Origin: CAZJKE01 sp964546585
Lineage (GTDB): Bacteria > Planctomycetota > Phycisphaerae > Phycisphaerales > SM1A02
DNA: 46,748 nt
Assembly (NCBI GenBank): GCA_964546585.1
Contig: CAZJKE010000012.1
Span: 1-46,748, forward strand
Reading direction: 5' to 3'
A program made the position numbers and the translations under genes. Of this stretch, positions 32,469 to 42,666 are shown in pieces; the first letter of the stretch is position 1, and every line of letters begins with the position of its first letter. The notes under the pieces were generated by a model. The model ran no database searches. It was not told the DNA's origin and worked only from the letters and a program-made list of their open reading frames with translations.

Positions 32469-35084
32469 TCAGGTTTCCTGCGGTGTTGAGGTCACCTTCG
32501 CCACCAGGAGATCTGAACCCGCTGTACTGACCATGACCGTGTCGCCGGCGTCAAACTCACCAGCGAGGATGCCGGTGGCGATCGGATTTTCGAGCCGCTG
32601 TTGAATGACGCGCTTCAACGGTCGGGCGCCGAACTGAGGATCGAACCCTTCGTCGCAAATGAGCGAAACCGCCTCATCGGTGAGTTCCAGAGAGATGCCT
32701 CGATCTGCGAGGCGACTGCGGAGGTGGGACAGTTGGATCTCCAGAATGTCCGCGAGTTGATCGCGACTGAGCTGGTGAAAGACGACGGTTTCGTCGATGC
32801 GGTTGAGCAGTTCGGGACGAAGGGTCTGCTTGAGGAGTTCCAGCATCCGTTCTGTGATGGCTTCTTCACTCTCTCCGGCCTCAGTCATGTCAAGGAGTTC
32901 CACCGACCCGAGGTTGCTGGTCATGACGACGATGGTGTTTCGGAAGTCCACGGTGCGACCTTGGCCGTCGGTCAGTCGACCGTCATCGAGCACTTGCAGG
33001 AGGATGTTTGTTACATCATCGTGGGCCTTCTCCATCTCATCGAAGAGGATGACGCAGTACGGCCGCCGCCGCACTGCCTCTGTCAGGCGACCGCCTTCCT
33101 CGTACCCGACATACCCGGGGGGCGCGCCGACGAGCCGTGCGACAGCGTGTTGCTCCATGAACTCGCTCATGTCGATGCGGACCATTGCGTCCTCTGTGTC
33201 AAAGAGGAATGCAGCGAGCGCCTTGCAGAGTTCGGTCTTGCCCACGCCGGTAGGACCGAGGAAGAGGAACGAGCCAATCGGTCGCGTTGTTTCGCCCAGA
33301 CCAGCGCGGTTTCGGCGGACTGCGTCTGACACCGCCGTCACTGCCTGGTCCTGCCCAACTACCCGCGTTTGCAACGATTCTTCCATTCGGAGGAGTTTCT
33401 CCCGCTCGCCCTCGACGAGTCGGGTTGCCGGAATGCCCGTCCACCGCGACACGACCTCGGCAATCTGCTCGGCGTCCACTTCCTCGTGAACCATGTTGAG
33501 CCCCTCTCGCTGTCGCTCGGCGAGTTTCTCCTCCGCTGCTGAGAGACGCTGATCAAGTTCGCGAAGTTCGCCGTACTGAATACGGGCAGCAGTTTCGAGA
33601 TCGCCTCGCCGCTGCGCCTGTTCCAGGGAAGTGTGCCGGGCGTCAATCTCCGACTTCACCGCTCGAATCTCGTCCAACTCCGCCTTCTCCACTTCCCACC
33701 GTGCAGTAAGCGAGCGGTTCTGTTCTTCGAGTTCTGCAAGGAGCCGGTCGACTTCCGGAAGGCGTTCCTTGGATGCCTTGTCCTTCTCAATCCGCAACGC
33801 TTCTCGCTCGATTTCCAACTGCATGATGCGTCGGCGAAGTTCGTCCATTTCTACAGGTATCGAATCGTTTTCGATGCGAAGGCGGCTGGCTGCTTCATCG
33901 AGGAGATCAATCGCCTTGTCCGGAAGAAAGCGATCAGCGATGTAGCGATAACTCATCGTCGCGGCCGCCACGAGCGCGCCGTCTTGAATGCGGACGCCGT
34001 GATGGGCTTCATACCGGGGCTTCAATCCCCGAAGAATCGCGATCGTGTCCTCTACCGATGGTTGATCAACGAACACGGGCTGAAAGCGCCTCTCAAAGGC
34101 CGCGTCTTTTTCGATGTGCTGCCGGTACTCATCGAGCGTCGTTGCGCCAATGCAGTGCAGTTCGCCTCGGGCCAACGCGGGTTTCAGGAGGTTGCCGGCA
34201 CTGACCGCGCCCTCCGCCGCACCTGCGCCGACGATCGTATGGAGTTCATCGATGAACAGGATGATGCGGCCTTCACTGGAGGTGACTTCGCGCAGCACCG
34301 CCTTCAGCCGCTCCTCGAATTCGCCTCGAAACTTTGCTCCTGCGAGCAGTTGCCCAACATCGAGCGCGACGATGCGTGACTGCCGCATGCTGGACGGGCA
34401 GTCGCCATTGACGATGCGTTGGGCGAGCCCCTCCGCAATCGCCGTCTTTCCTACGCCGGGTTCACCGATCAACACGGGGTTGTTCTTGGTGCGGCGGCTC
34501 AGCACCTGCATGCACCGCCGAATCTCCTCGTCACGGCCGATGACCGGATCGAGTTTTCCCGACTGCGCCCGTTCATTCAGGTCGATGCCGTACTTCTTCA
34601 ATGCCTCGAATGTTGACTCTGCACCCGGGTCCACCACATTGTCAACGCCGGAATCGCGGCGCATGGATTCGACCGCTCGTTGCAGCTCCGCTGTCTTGAT
34701 GCCGCCAAGTTCAAGGGCGTCTGTTGCCTTGCCGGAGGAGTCGGAAATGGCGAGCAGGAGATGTTCAAGCGTCGTGTAGGAGTCGCCCATCGATTTCGCC
34801 CGCTCCTGCGCATCGGCGAGGACGGCGGTGAACGCGGAAGAGGCTTGGGGCTGCGTACCGGTGACAGTGGGAAGACGATTCAGTTCGGCGGTGGCGAGTT
34901 CCAGAACACGCGGTGCACTACCACCGGCGCGCTCGAGGATCGACCCGGCGACACCGCTGTTGTCCGCGAGCATCGCCGCGAGCAGGTGGAGCGGCGAGAG
35001 ATCGGGATGCTGCATCGAGATCGCCATCTCCTGCGCTTCGCTGAGGGCCTGCTGGGCAAGGTGTGTGAAGGTGTCCATGCGCAT
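32469..35084 (-). CDS. clpB: ATP-dependent disaggregase ClpB
   Basis: ClpB resolubilises aggregated proteins with DnaK. The 871-residue protein has the N-terminal Clp repeat domain (about 1-145), AAA1 with Walker A GEPGVGKTAIAE at 207-218, the long coiled-coil middle domain (about 395-520), AAA2 with GPTGVGKTELCKALA near 600, and a C-terminal D2-small domain. The middle domain and length separate it from ClpA/ClpC. The ATG at 35084 gives the expected MDTFTHLAQQALSEAQ start; an ATG at 35078 is equally possible. No HrcA-type CIRCE element is visible in the 89-base upstream gap. Confidence 0.95.
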   Translation of the reverse strand: MRMDTFTHLAQQALSEAQEMAISMQHPDLSPLHLLAAMLADNSGVAGSILERAGGSAPRVLELATAELNRLPTVTGTQPQASSAFTAVLADAQERAKSMGDSYTTLEHLLLAISDSSGKATDALELGGIKTAELQRAVESMRRDSGVDNVVDPGAESTFEALKKYGIDLNERAQSGKLDPVIGRDEEIRRCMQVLSRRTKNNPVLIGEPGVGKTAIAEGLAQRIVNGDCPSSMRQSRIVALDVGQLLAGAKFRGEFEERLKAVLREVTSSEGRIILFIDELHTIVGAGAAEGAVSAGNLLKPALARGELHCIGATTLDEYRQHIEKDAAFERRFQPVFVDQPSVEDTIAILRGLKPRYEAHHGVRIQDGALVAAATMSYRYIADRFLPDKAIDLLDEAASRLRIENDSIPVEMDELRRRIMQLEIEREALRIEKDKASKERLPEVDRLLAELEEQNRSLTARWEVEKAELDEIRAVKSEIDARHTSLEQAQRRGDLETAARIQYGELRELDQRLSAAEEKLAERQREGLNMVHEEVDAEQIAEVVSRWTGIPATRLVEGEREKLLRMEESLQTRVVGQDQAVTAVSDAVRRNRAGLGETTRPIGSFLFLGPTGVGKTELCKALAAFLFDTEDAMVRIDMSEFMEQHAVARLVGAPPGYVGYEEGGRLTEAVRRRPYCVILFDEMEKAHDDVTNILLQVLDDGRLTDGQGRTVDFRNTIVVMTSNLGSVELLDMTEAGESEEAITERMLELLKQTLRPELLNRIDETVVFHQLSRDQLADILEIQLSHLRSRLADRGISLELTDEAVSLICDEGFDPQFGARPLKRVIQQRLENPIATGILAGEFDAGDTVMVSTAGSDLLVAKVTSTPQET

Positions 35085-35173
35085 GGTGTAGTCGACCGCA
35101 CGCCGCATGCCAATGGCCACGACAAAAAAACCGTCCTATTGCCGGTGTGGCGTGGGTACGATGCCATGGCACC

Positions 35174-35947
35174 ATGCAGAATCGACCCACGCATCGCCTG
35201 ATGCTTGCAGCATTGACCGTGGCCGCCCTGGCGATCGGCGGGTGGTTTCTGGCGAGGTCGCTGTCCCGCGGAGACTTCACTGGCCCGCGGTCGCATGACT
35301 TTGGCATCGTGGACATCCACCCGCCAGAAACGGTGGTTGAGCATGTGTTTACGCTGATGAATGAGGGGGACGAATCACTGAGAGTGGTCGAGGCAGCCCC
35401 GAACTGCGGGTGCACGGCTGCCAGAGTTCCACTGGAACCGATTGCGCCCGGGGAGACATTGGAGATTCCCGTGACCCTGCGTCTACGGCATAGCCGTTCG
35501 CGGGATGCGACCGTTCGCATTGCGTTCGACGACGGCGCCCATGTCGTCCTGCATGTTCGGGCGATCGGCCGCATGGCCCAGCCCATGTATGTGCGTCCAC
35601 TTCCGCTTTCGGTTGTCTCTCAGCGAAGTGCCGAAGCGGTACTCGGCATCGAGTGGTTCGCCGACACCAACCCGCCATCTCCGACCTTCGATGTGCCCGA
35701 CGGTGTCACGATCGCTGCGGGGCCCTGGCGCATCGAGCGAGCGGCGAGACCTTTGGAGGACATTCCTCGAATCATGGGGGCGACGTTGACAATCACAGCA
35801 ACATCGACTCCGCAACAAGGGACCGCATTCACAGTGCATGTCGAAGGTGCGCCGCCGCTGGCTGTGTTGATGAACCAGAGCGTGACCGACCTTCCGGTCG
35901 GTGGTGTTTCGGTGCCCTTCAGCAGTCCGATCCCCACGCCGCAATAA
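35174..35947 (+). CDS. membrane-anchored DUF1573-domain protein
   Basis: The 257-residue protein has an N-terminal membrane anchor (about residues 9-28) and a DUF1573 domain: SHDFGIVDIHPPETVVEHVFTLMNEGDESLRVVEAAPNCGCT with the characteristic NCGCT near 76-80, in an Ig-like beta-sandwich. The rest (about 125-257) is another all-beta region without a clear family match. DUF1573 proteins are abundant at the surface of Bacteroidetes and planctomycetes; their function is not settled. The ATG at 35174 leads straight into the anchor. Its last 29 bases overlap the end of the convergent protease gene. Confidence 0.82.
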   Translation: MQNRPTHRLMLAALTVAALAIGGWFLARSLSRGDFTGPRSHDFGIVDIHPPETVVEHVFTLMNEGDESLRVVEAAPNCGCTAARVPLEPIAPGETLEIPVTLRLRHSRSRDATVRIAFDDGAHVVLHVRAIGRMAQPMYVRPLPLSVVSQRSAEAVLGIEWFADTNPPSPTFDVPDGVTIAAGPWRIERAARPLEDIPRIMGATLTITATSTPQQGTAFTVHVEGAPPLAVLMNQSVTDLPVGGVSVPFSSPIPTPQ

Positions 35948-37988
35948 CGGCGAGGAGGTCAAGGATATCGACGCTGTTGTCACCGTTGACATCCGCAGGG
36001 CCACCACTCGTTCCCCAGAGTCCAATGATCATCAGCAGGTCATTGACGCCAACGACGCCGTCCCCGTCGACATCCTCACCGCACTGCGGTGGATCGGTGC
36101 AGTCAACATCGTTGATGGACACCACAATGCCATCGACCCGCCAGCCCGGGAAGTCGTTGTAGTTCGAATCGACGCTGTCAAATTGCCAGCGGAGCGTGAC
36201 GGTCTGCCCGGCGAATGAACTGAGGTCGATGATTCGCTCTTCCCATTCCGGGGACTCGGAGACAAAGTCGACGGGGATGTTGTTGATTGAGACCGCTGCA
36301 AGGTCGTAGTTGCTGAATTGTTCCGTCTCCAGCGAGGAGCAGTATGTCAGGGTCGCTTCCGCGGTGTGGGGAATATCGAACGACGGCGATGTCAGGTTGC
36401 CGGACACGGTGTCTCCCGTTTCATAGTCGCAGCTGGCGTCCTGCCCGAAGTAGGCAAATCCATTGCCGTCACATGACCCATCCGGCGCACAGGCACTCGT
36501 CGCATGCCAGAGTCCACTGATCGTCCAGCCAAATGGGAGCCCTAGTGCAAAGTCGGCGGAGAGGACGTTGGTTGTCACCGGTGTTCCGACCGCCAGCGGG
36601 TGGGCATCATCCGGCGCGGTCGGTGGCTCGTACGTAAGGCCGCCCTCGTCGCCCATGGCGCGAACGAAGAAAGCAACGTCGTCGCCACACTCGAACACAG
36701 GAATGGTGACGGTGTAGGTGTCGTTTCCGATGGTCGAAACCGGCAATTCCTGTGTGCCATTATTGGTAACGAGGCTGAATTGCACTGTTTCAGGAACCGG
36801 TTCCTCCAGCCCCTCTGTTACCAGAAAGGTCAGCGGGGTCTCAACACCCGGCATGATCTCGCTCGGCACACCGCCGGGGAAGGTGATGAGGACGCCGGGG
36901 TTGGGAATCAGTACGCCTTGCGGGTTGTCAAGCGCCCATTGCAGGGAAGTGTTGTGGACGGCCGTACCCCAGTTTTCGCCGCCGTTAGCACCACAACCGC
37001 CGTTCGTATGAATGCCGATTGCCTCGTTGGTGTCCTCGTTGAGTACGGGCGATCCACTGTTGCCGCCCGTTGTGTCGACCACATAGGCGATCATCGTTCC
37101 CTGCATGGTGTCGTATGACCCGGCGTGCGTCTTCTGCACCTGATTCCAAGTTGGGTCCACCGGCCAGTAGGTCGTGCCGTAACCAGTAATGCGAATGGAC
37201 TGGCCCGAGACAGGCGGTGCGGACGCGGCGAGCGAGAAGAAATCGCCTTGTGCAAGCGCTGGCGTCAGTCCGGTCTCGGTGTTTGGAAAGCACCCGTAAT
37301 ACATCCAGTCGTTGCCCAGACCCGTGTAGTCGAACTGCACGGACTCTTCGTCAACCGCGTACTGATCTTCTGGCCCTGGATGTTGTGGATTGCCATTGCC
37401 ATCCGAGAGGGGCACATTGAACTCGACGATGTCCATGTCATCGGCGCAGTGGCCAGCAGAGAGAAACCCATGGTTCACATCATCGATGAGCCAGGTGCTG
37501 CAGCCGATGGGCATGAGCCGACCGCATCGTGGATCGTCGTGGAGTTCTCGATCGTCGGCCGGGCCGCAGATCGACCGCTGTGAAATCATCCACTGTTGCA
37601 CCGTCGCCGATTCCATCGTCACATGGCTGGGGCCAGTGCTACCCTCTGCGACCAATTCAACGACCACGATCGGCCCGTTGAACCACGCCGATCCATATCG
37701 CCACTGTTCGAGTGTTGTCTGGGTGAGGTGTTGGCGGCCCCCGTCGAAAACCGAGGTAAGCCGAAGGGTGACACCGTCGGCGAGTTTGGTCCGCCCGAAG
37801 TGCAATCGCATGGAGGTGGCGTGATCGACCCGGACAACATGTTGGTACAGCACGGCTGTACGGTCGAGATCGTTCTGCACGGTGCCCGAAGCCCCGCGGA
37901 CAGGAATCGTCTCCTCAATGCTCGGGGCGACCTGGGCCGCAGCACTTGCGGTCAGGAGGAGGGCGAAAATGGAGGCTGGGGTCCGCAT
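35919..37988 (-). CDS. secreted trypsin-like serine protease with beta-rich domains and dockerin-like tail
   Basis: The 689-residue protein starts with a signal peptide (cleavage likely after ASAAAQ). The S1/V8-type protease domain (about 135-360) has the triad His180 in LSAGHC, probable Asp227 in GNDWMYYG and Ser311 in GGNSGSP. Beta-sandwich regions follow, including one at ~470-630 resembling jelly-roll modules (GLPFGWTISGLWHATSAC, WRVDGIVVS). The end carries two GDG-type dockerin-like halves (DVDGDGVVGVNDLLMIIGLWG and DVNGDNSVDILDLLAVIAAWG) and a terminal Cys. It should act outside the inner membrane. Confidence 0.88.
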   Translation of the reverse strand: MRTPASIFALLLTASAAAQVAPSIEETIPVRGASGTVQNDLDRTAVLYQHVVRVDHATSMRLHFGRTKLADGVTLRLTSVFDGGRQHLTQTTLEQWRYGSAWFNGPIVVVELVAEGSTGPSHVTMESATVQQWMISQRSICGPADDRELHDDPRCGRLMPIGCSTWLIDDVNHGFLSAGHCADDMDIVEFNVPLSDGNGNPQHPGPEDQYAVDEESVQFDYTGLGNDWMYYGCFPNTETGLTPALAQGDFFSLAASAPPVSGQSIRITGYGTTYWPVDPTWNQVQKTHAGSYDTMQGTMIAYVVDTTGGNSGSPVLNEDTNEAIGIHTNGGCGANGGENWGTAVHNTSLQWALDNPQGVLIPNPGVLITFPGGVPSEIMPGVETPLTFLVTEGLEEPVPETVQFSLVTNNGTQELPVSTIGNDTYTVTIPVFECGDDVAFFVRAMGDEGGLTYEPPTAPDDAHPLAVGTPVTTNVLSADFALGLPFGWTISGLWHATSACAPDGSCDGNGFAYFGQDASCDYETGDTVSGNLTSPSFDIPHTAEATLTYCSSLETEQFSNYDLAAVSINNIPVDFVSESPEWEERIIDLSSFAGQTVTLRWQFDSVDSNYNDFPGWRVDGIVVSINDVDCTDPPQCGEDVDGDGVVGVNDLLMIIGLWGTSGGPADVNGDNSVDILDLLAVIAAWGSDC

Positions 37989-38044
37989 GGGGTCGGTGCG
38001 TACTATCAGGTTCGTGAATGTGGATCGGCGGTTGCGTACCATAT

Positions 38045-38827
38045 GTGGTCGTGATTGATACCCATTGTCATCTGACGAGCCGGCAACTGGAACCAAGGTG
38101 GCAGGAGGTGGTCGATGCGGCCGCCTCTGCAGGTGTGGGCCGAATGATCACCGTGGCAACTGACCCGGGCGATGCAAAGCGGGCTCTGGCCCTCGCAGAG
38201 CAGGATTCGAGGGTCTTCTGCACCGCCGGTATTCACCCATTGCACGCGGAGGAACAGTGGGATTGGGAGATCCTCGATGTTGTGGCCGACAGCGATCGGT
38301 GTGTGGCGTGGGGCGAAATGGGGCTTGATCGCCACTATGACGACCCGCCGCTGGCATTGCAGGCCCGGTTGCTGGAGGAGCAACTGGCCCATGTCGAGGC
38401 GAAGGATGGCGATGTGCGTCCGATAATCGTGCACTGCAGACGTGCTGTCGATGATCTCTTGCCTCGATTTGAAGCGAGCAGCATCGAACCGAGCCGTTTC
38501 GTTTTTCACTGTTTCACGGAAGGGATGGCCGAGGCGCGGAGGATCATCGAATTCGGCGCATGGATCGGATTCACCGGCGTCGTGACCTTCGCAAGTGCAG
38601 GGGAAGTTGCTGAGGCTGCCGCGTTTGTGCCAAGTGACAGGATCCTGGCCGAGACGGATGCGCCGTATCTGTCGCCTGAGCCGGTTCGGAAGATCCGGCC
38701 GAATGAGCCCAAATATGTCATGCACACAGCGGCCCGCCTGGCCGCACTTCGAAATCTTCCGCTCTCTGAACTTGAACCCACGCTCGATCACAATGCCATC
38801 GAATGTTTCGGTTTAGAGAATCGGTAG
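38045..38827 (+). CDS. tatD: TatD-family metal-dependent hydrolase (DNase)
   Basis: The TIM-barrel hydrolase has metal ligands in IDTHCHL at the start, Glu in AWGEMGLDRHY near 93, His in PIIVHCRRA near 126, HCFTEG near 152 and Asp in AETDAPYL near 205. It is about 260 residues, normal for TatD, which has 3'-5' exonuclease/DNase activity. The start is uncertain: GTG at 38045 or 38051 fits family alignments, while an ATG at 38018 would add nine residues. It is divergent from the protease gene and lies upstream of the act operon. Confidence 0.9.
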   Translation: MVVIDTHCHLTSRQLEPRWQEVVDAAASAGVGRMITVATDPGDAKRALALAEQDSRVFCTAGIHPLHAEEQWDWEILDVVADSDRCVAWGEMGLDRHYDDPPLALQARLLEEQLAHVEAKDGDVRPIIVHCRRAVDDLLPRFEASSIEPSRFVFHCFTEGMAEARRIIEFGAWIGFTGVVTFASAGEVAEAAAFVPSDRILAETDAPYLSPEPVRKIRPNEPKYVMHTAARLAALRNLPLSELEPTLDHNAIECFGLENR

Positions 38828-38856
38828 GAAGCCCCCCCAAATCCCGCTTTTCCGAC

Positions 38857-38884
38857 TTGCCAGCGATGGTTTGGTCACTATCAT
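38857..38884 (+). promoter_or_regulatory. candidate promoter of the act operon
   Basis: TTGCCA (38857-38862) and TATCAT (38879-38884) are separated by 16 bases and lie 64 bases before the actA ATG, in the 120-bp gap after tatD. The match to a housekeeping sigma factor consensus is fair. No terminator is seen behind tatD, so readthrough remains possible. Confidence 0.4.
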
Positions 38885-38947
38885 TGCCGCCTTCATCCCG
38901 TGATTGTGCGTCTTGGCACAATCCCTCGGCGGTGGTCGGAACCCTGC

Positions 38948-39613
38948 ATGTCGGACACTCGGTACTTTTTTCCCCGCTGGACGAATCTATTGCTACCCGC
39001 GATGGTCCTCTTTGCGTTGACTGCGCCGCTGTATGTCGTGTTTGTCGTGGCGTATGGGTTCAGTCCTGTTGCGACGGATGTCGGATACATGCCCTCGCAA
39101 CCAATTCCGTTCAGTCATCAAATGCACGCCGGGGAATTGGGTCTTGACTGTCGGTACTGCCACAACACTGTTGAGTACACGGCCCACGCTGCTGTCCCAC
39201 CAACCCAAACATGCATGAACTGCCACGCGCAGATTCACCCCCAGAGTGGTGACCTGCAGCCCTTGTTTGCGAGTTACGAATCCGGCATGCCCATTGAGTG
39301 GGTGCGTGTACACGATCTTCCCGAGTACGCCTACTTCGACCATTCGGCGCATGTCACCCGAGGTGTCAGTTGTGTCGAATGCCATGGTCGTGTGGACACG
39401 ATGGAGACGGTGTATCAGTTTGCCACATTGAGCATGGGGTGGTGTCTCAACTGTCACCGCGAACCCGATCCGCATGTCCGCAACCCTGACCTTGTCACGC
39501 AGTTGGAGTGGGGGCTGGACATGAGCGAGGCGCAGCGGCTGGCCGAGAGCGAGAAGTGGCGAGCGCACAACAATCTGAACCCATCACAGGACTGTTCGAC
39601 ATGTCATCGGTAG
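38948..39613 (+). CDS. actA: alternative complex III subunit ActA (pentaheme cytochrome c)
   Basis: ActA is the periplasmic multiheme subunit of ACIII, which oxidises menaquinol and reduces a cytochrome c or HiPIP-type carrier. The 221-residue protein has an N-terminal membrane segment (about 10-40) and exactly five CxxCH sites: CRYCH, CMNCH, CVECH, CLNCH and CSTCH, the last at the very C-terminus. The ATG at 38948 gives a short tail before the membrane helix; an upstream ATG at 38900 looks out of family. It overlaps actB by 13 bases. Confidence 0.93.
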   Translation: MSDTRYFFPRWTNLLLPAMVLFALTAPLYVVFVVAYGFSPVATDVGYMPSQPIPFSHQMHAGELGLDCRYCHNTVEYTAHAAVPPTQTCMNCHAQIHPQSGDLQPLFASYESGMPIEWVRVHDLPEYAYFDHSAHVTRGVSCVECHGRVDTMETVYQFATLSMGWCLNCHREPDPHVRNPDLVTQLEWGLDMSEAQRLAESEKWRAHNNLNPSQDCSTCHR

Positions 39614-42600
39614 GCGAGAGCGGACGGATCTGGTGGCGTGGGCTCGACGAAGTCGTCGAGTCGCCCGCGTTTGCCGACCACCTGTCGCAGGAATTCCCTA
39701 CCGGGGCCGCGGAGATGATCGCCAACGGACATGACCGACGCCATTTCCTTCGCATCATGGGCGCATCGATGGCAATGGCCGGCCTTGGCGTTGCCGGATG
39801 TCGGCGATGGCCGACGGAACACATCGCACCCTATGCCCACAGGCCCGAGGGGACGATGCCTGGGGTCGCGGAGTTCTTCGCCAGTTGCATGGAGTTCAAC
39901 GGCGTAGCGCAGGGCGTGCTTGTTACGAGTAATGACGGGCGGCCGACCAAGATCGAAGGCAATCCTGATCAAACGGACAGTCGTGGTGCGACGGATGCAT
40001 TCACGCAAGCAAGCATTCTGGAACTCTACGACCCGGATCGCAGCAGGGCGGTCCGCCGTGGCGACTCCGTTGCGACCATCGTCGCTGAGATCCAGGAGCG
40101 CATGGGTGACGGCGCGGGCGTCGCGGTGCTCGCCCAGCCGAACAGTTCGCCGACATTTCATCGAATGCGACGGGCATTCATGACCGCCTATCCGAAGGCT
40201 TCGTGGTCCGAATACACACCAATCAACGACCAGAACGAGCGTCAGGGAATGCAGGCTGCGACGGGCGGCGCATGGCGACCGTTGCACGATCTCTCGCACG
40301 CCCGCGTCATTGTTTCGCTCGGAGCCGACCTGCTCGGGGCGGGTCCCGGGCAGGTTCGTAACACGCGAGGTTGGGCGGAAGGTCGAACGGCTGCAAGCGG
40401 ACACATGAATCGCATGTGGGTGGCGGAGACCGCCATGACGCTCACCGGCGCGAACGCCGACGAGCGGCAGGCGATGCGACCGGCAGAGATTGTTGCGCTC
40501 GCGGCGAAACTGGCGGGCGCAGGGATTGATGGCCTCGTAGAGTTGTCCACCGACCAGCAGGCGTGGGCCGCCAGGATGGCGGAGGATCTCGCCGCCGCCG
40601 GGAAACACGGCCTTGTTGTCGCAGGCCGCGGCCAACCACCGCTGGTGCATCATCTTGCCGCCATCGTGAATGATCACATAGGTGCAATTGGCACCACCGT
40701 CTCGTTTGTGCCAGCGGTCACCGTCGATGGTCCGACGATGGAGGATCTCACCGACCGCATGAAGAAGCAAGAGGTGGCGACGCTCATCATCCTCGGCGGC
40801 AACCCCGTCTTTGATGCTCCCGGCGGCGCAGACTTCGCCACGGCGATGTCGGGAGTCCAGAAGATCGCCCACCTGTCTCTGTTCGATGACGAGACTTCCG
40901 AGCAATCCGATTGGCATGTCAACGCCGCCCATTGGTTGGAGTCGTGGGGCGACGGGCGATTTGCTGACGGCACGATCTGCATCCAGCAGCCACTCATCCG
41001 TCCGCTGTTCAATGGCGTCACGGCCAGCGAGTTCCTCGCGATGCTCGCTGGTGAATCGAAGACGGATGGATACACACTCGTTCGAGAAACGCATGGCGCA
41101 AAGGACGAGTGGAACCAGGCGTGGCGAGGGGCGATACACGACGGCATTGTTCGCGATTCAGCCGCTGATCCGGAAGCGCCTCCGATTTCCAGTGCGATCG
41201 CGTCGGCCTTGCCTGCGGGCATGACCGGAGTGGGCCTGCAGGCGGTCTTCGTTCCTGACGCAAGTGTCTGGGATGGCAGGTTCGCCAACAACGGATGGCT
41301 TCAGGAACTTCCGGACACGATTTCGAAATTGACCTGGGACACGGCTGCGATCGTTTCTCCGGCGACCGCCGAGTCCAACGGGTTGGCGCACGGCGACCTC
41401 ATTGAAGTCACCGTGGGCACTGCGACGGTGGAACTTCCGGTTCTACCCGTCCCCGGCACGGCTGATGACGTCCTCGTCCTCCCGATGGGCGGCGGCAGGC
41501 AGTTCGCGGGCCGCGTCTGCACGGGAAGCGGCACGGATGTGTATCCACTGCGGGCGACCTCGGCGACCTGGGTGGATACCGTAAAGAGCGTTCGAAAAAC
41601 GGGTGAAACTTATCCGCTTGCGACGACGCAGATGCACTTCCCCGTCGACAGCACACTTGGCAAGGGCTTGCACGAGCGGCTGCCATTGCTGTACCGCGAG
41701 GGAACACTCGATACCTACCAGCAGGACCCGCACTTTGCCCGCGAAGCCGGTCACAGTGTGCACACGCTGTCCATGTGGGAAGAGCAGCAGTTTGACGGCG
41801 CGAAGTACAAGTGGGGCATGTCGATTGATCTGTCCAGTTGCACCGGATGCAACGCATGCGTCATGGCCTGTCAAGCCGAGAACAACATTCCGATCGTGGG
41901 CAAGGATCAGGTGTTGATGGGCCGCGAGATGCACTGGATCCGGATCGACAGGTACTTCGCGTTCGAACAGAACGCATCCGGCGAATGGAACGGGAATCGG
42001 CCATCGGCCGTCGCTATTCAGCCTGTGACATGCCATCACTGCGAAAACGCTCCTTGCGAAGAAGTGTGCCCTGTGGCGGCAACGGTACATGACACCGACG
42101 GCCTGAACTCGATGATCTACAACCGCTGCATCGGGACCAGATACTGCTCGAACAACTGCCCTTTCAAGGTGCGGCGTTTCAACTACTTTGATTTCTTCCG
42201 CCGCGACCCGTTGCGATCCTCCGGCCTCCTGCAGGTGCAGCCGGATTACTACATGAAGCGTCAATCCGGAGGAAAGACGCTTCGCGCCATGCAGTTCAAC
42301 CCGGAAGTAACCGTCCGCATGCGCGGCGTCATGGAAAAATGCACCTACTGCACGCAGCGGATTCAAGCCGTGAAGATTCGGACAAAGAACGCATGGGTCA
42401 AGAATGGCGGCGACGCCAAGGCGGCGGACCAGCGGGTTGCTCTTCGCGACGGCGCTATCGTGACTGCATGCGAACAGGCGTGTCCCGCTGGCGCCATTGT
42501 CTTTGGCGACCTCATGGACAAGGACAGCCGTGTTGCCAAGTTGCATGCCGAGCCACGCTCCTATGAGATGCTTGAAGAACTCAACCTGAAATCCCGCACG

Positions 42601-42666
42601 AAGTACCTCGCAAGGTTGACCAATCCAGTGGACGGACACAGCAGTGGGAAAGGATCGCATCACTGA
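39601..42666 (+). CDS. actB: alternative complex III subunit ActB (molybdopterin-oxidoreductase-like fused to Fe-S domain)
   Basis: The 1021-residue protein fuses a molybdopterin-enzyme-like domain (about 90-690) with a ferredoxin-like domain (about 735-1000). Fe-S motifs are CTGCNACVMAC (Cys747, 750, 753, 757), CHHCENAPCEEVCP, CIGTRYCSNNCP and CTYCTQRI with ACEQACPAG. The N-terminus has a Tat-type RRHFLRIMG signal followed by LGVAGC, a possible lipidation cysteine. In characterised ACIII, ActB binds no molybdenum and holds three 4Fe-4S plus one 3Fe-4S cluster. The ATG at 39601 lies inside the actA end. Confidence 0.95.
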   Translation: MSSVGESGRIWWRGLDEVVESPAFADHLSQEFPTGAAEMIANGHDRRHFLRIMGASMAMAGLGVAGCRRWPTEHIAPYAHRPEGTMPGVAEFFASCMEFNGVAQGVLVTSNDGRPTKIEGNPDQTDSRGATDAFTQASILELYDPDRSRAVRRGDSVATIVAEIQERMGDGAGVAVLAQPNSSPTFHRMRRAFMTAYPKASWSEYTPINDQNERQGMQAATGGAWRPLHDLSHARVIVSLGADLLGAGPGQVRNTRGWAEGRTAASGHMNRMWVAETAMTLTGANADERQAMRPAEIVALAAKLAGAGIDGLVELSTDQQAWAARMAEDLAAAGKHGLVVAGRGQPPLVHHLAAIVNDHIGAIGTTVSFVPAVTVDGPTMEDLTDRMKKQEVATLIILGGNPVFDAPGGADFATAMSGVQKIAHLSLFDDETSEQSDWHVNAAHWLESWGDGRFADGTICIQQPLIRPLFNGVTASEFLAMLAGESKTDGYTLVRETHGAKDEWNQAWRGAIHDGIVRDSAADPEAPPISSAIASALPAGMTGVGLQAVFVPDASVWDGRFANNGWLQELPDTISKLTWDTAAIVSPATAESNGLAHGDLIEVTVGTATVELPVLPVPGTADDVLVLPMGGGRQFAGRVCTGSGTDVYPLRATSATWVDTVKSVRKTGETYPLATTQMHFPVDSTLGKGLHERLPLLYREGTLDTYQQDPHFAREAGHSVHTLSMWEEQQFDGAKYKWGMSIDLSSCTGCNACVMACQAENNIPIVGKDQVLMGREMHWIRIDRYFAFEQNASGEWNGNRPSAVAIQPVTCHHCENAPCEEVCPVAATVHDTDGLNSMIYNRCIGTRYCSNNCPFKVRRFNYFDFFRRDPLRSSGLLQVQPDYYMKRQSGGKTLRAMQFNPEVTVRMRGVMEKCTYCTQRIQAVKIRTKNAWVKNGGDAKAADQRVALRDGAIVTACEQACPAGAIVFGDLMDKDSRVAKLHAEPRSYEMLEELNLKSRTKYLARLTNPVDGHSSGKGSHH

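Noticed and set aside
39604..41139. 511-codon minus-strand frame opposite actB
   Set aside because: It is antisense to an unmistakable ActB gene and contains no domain.
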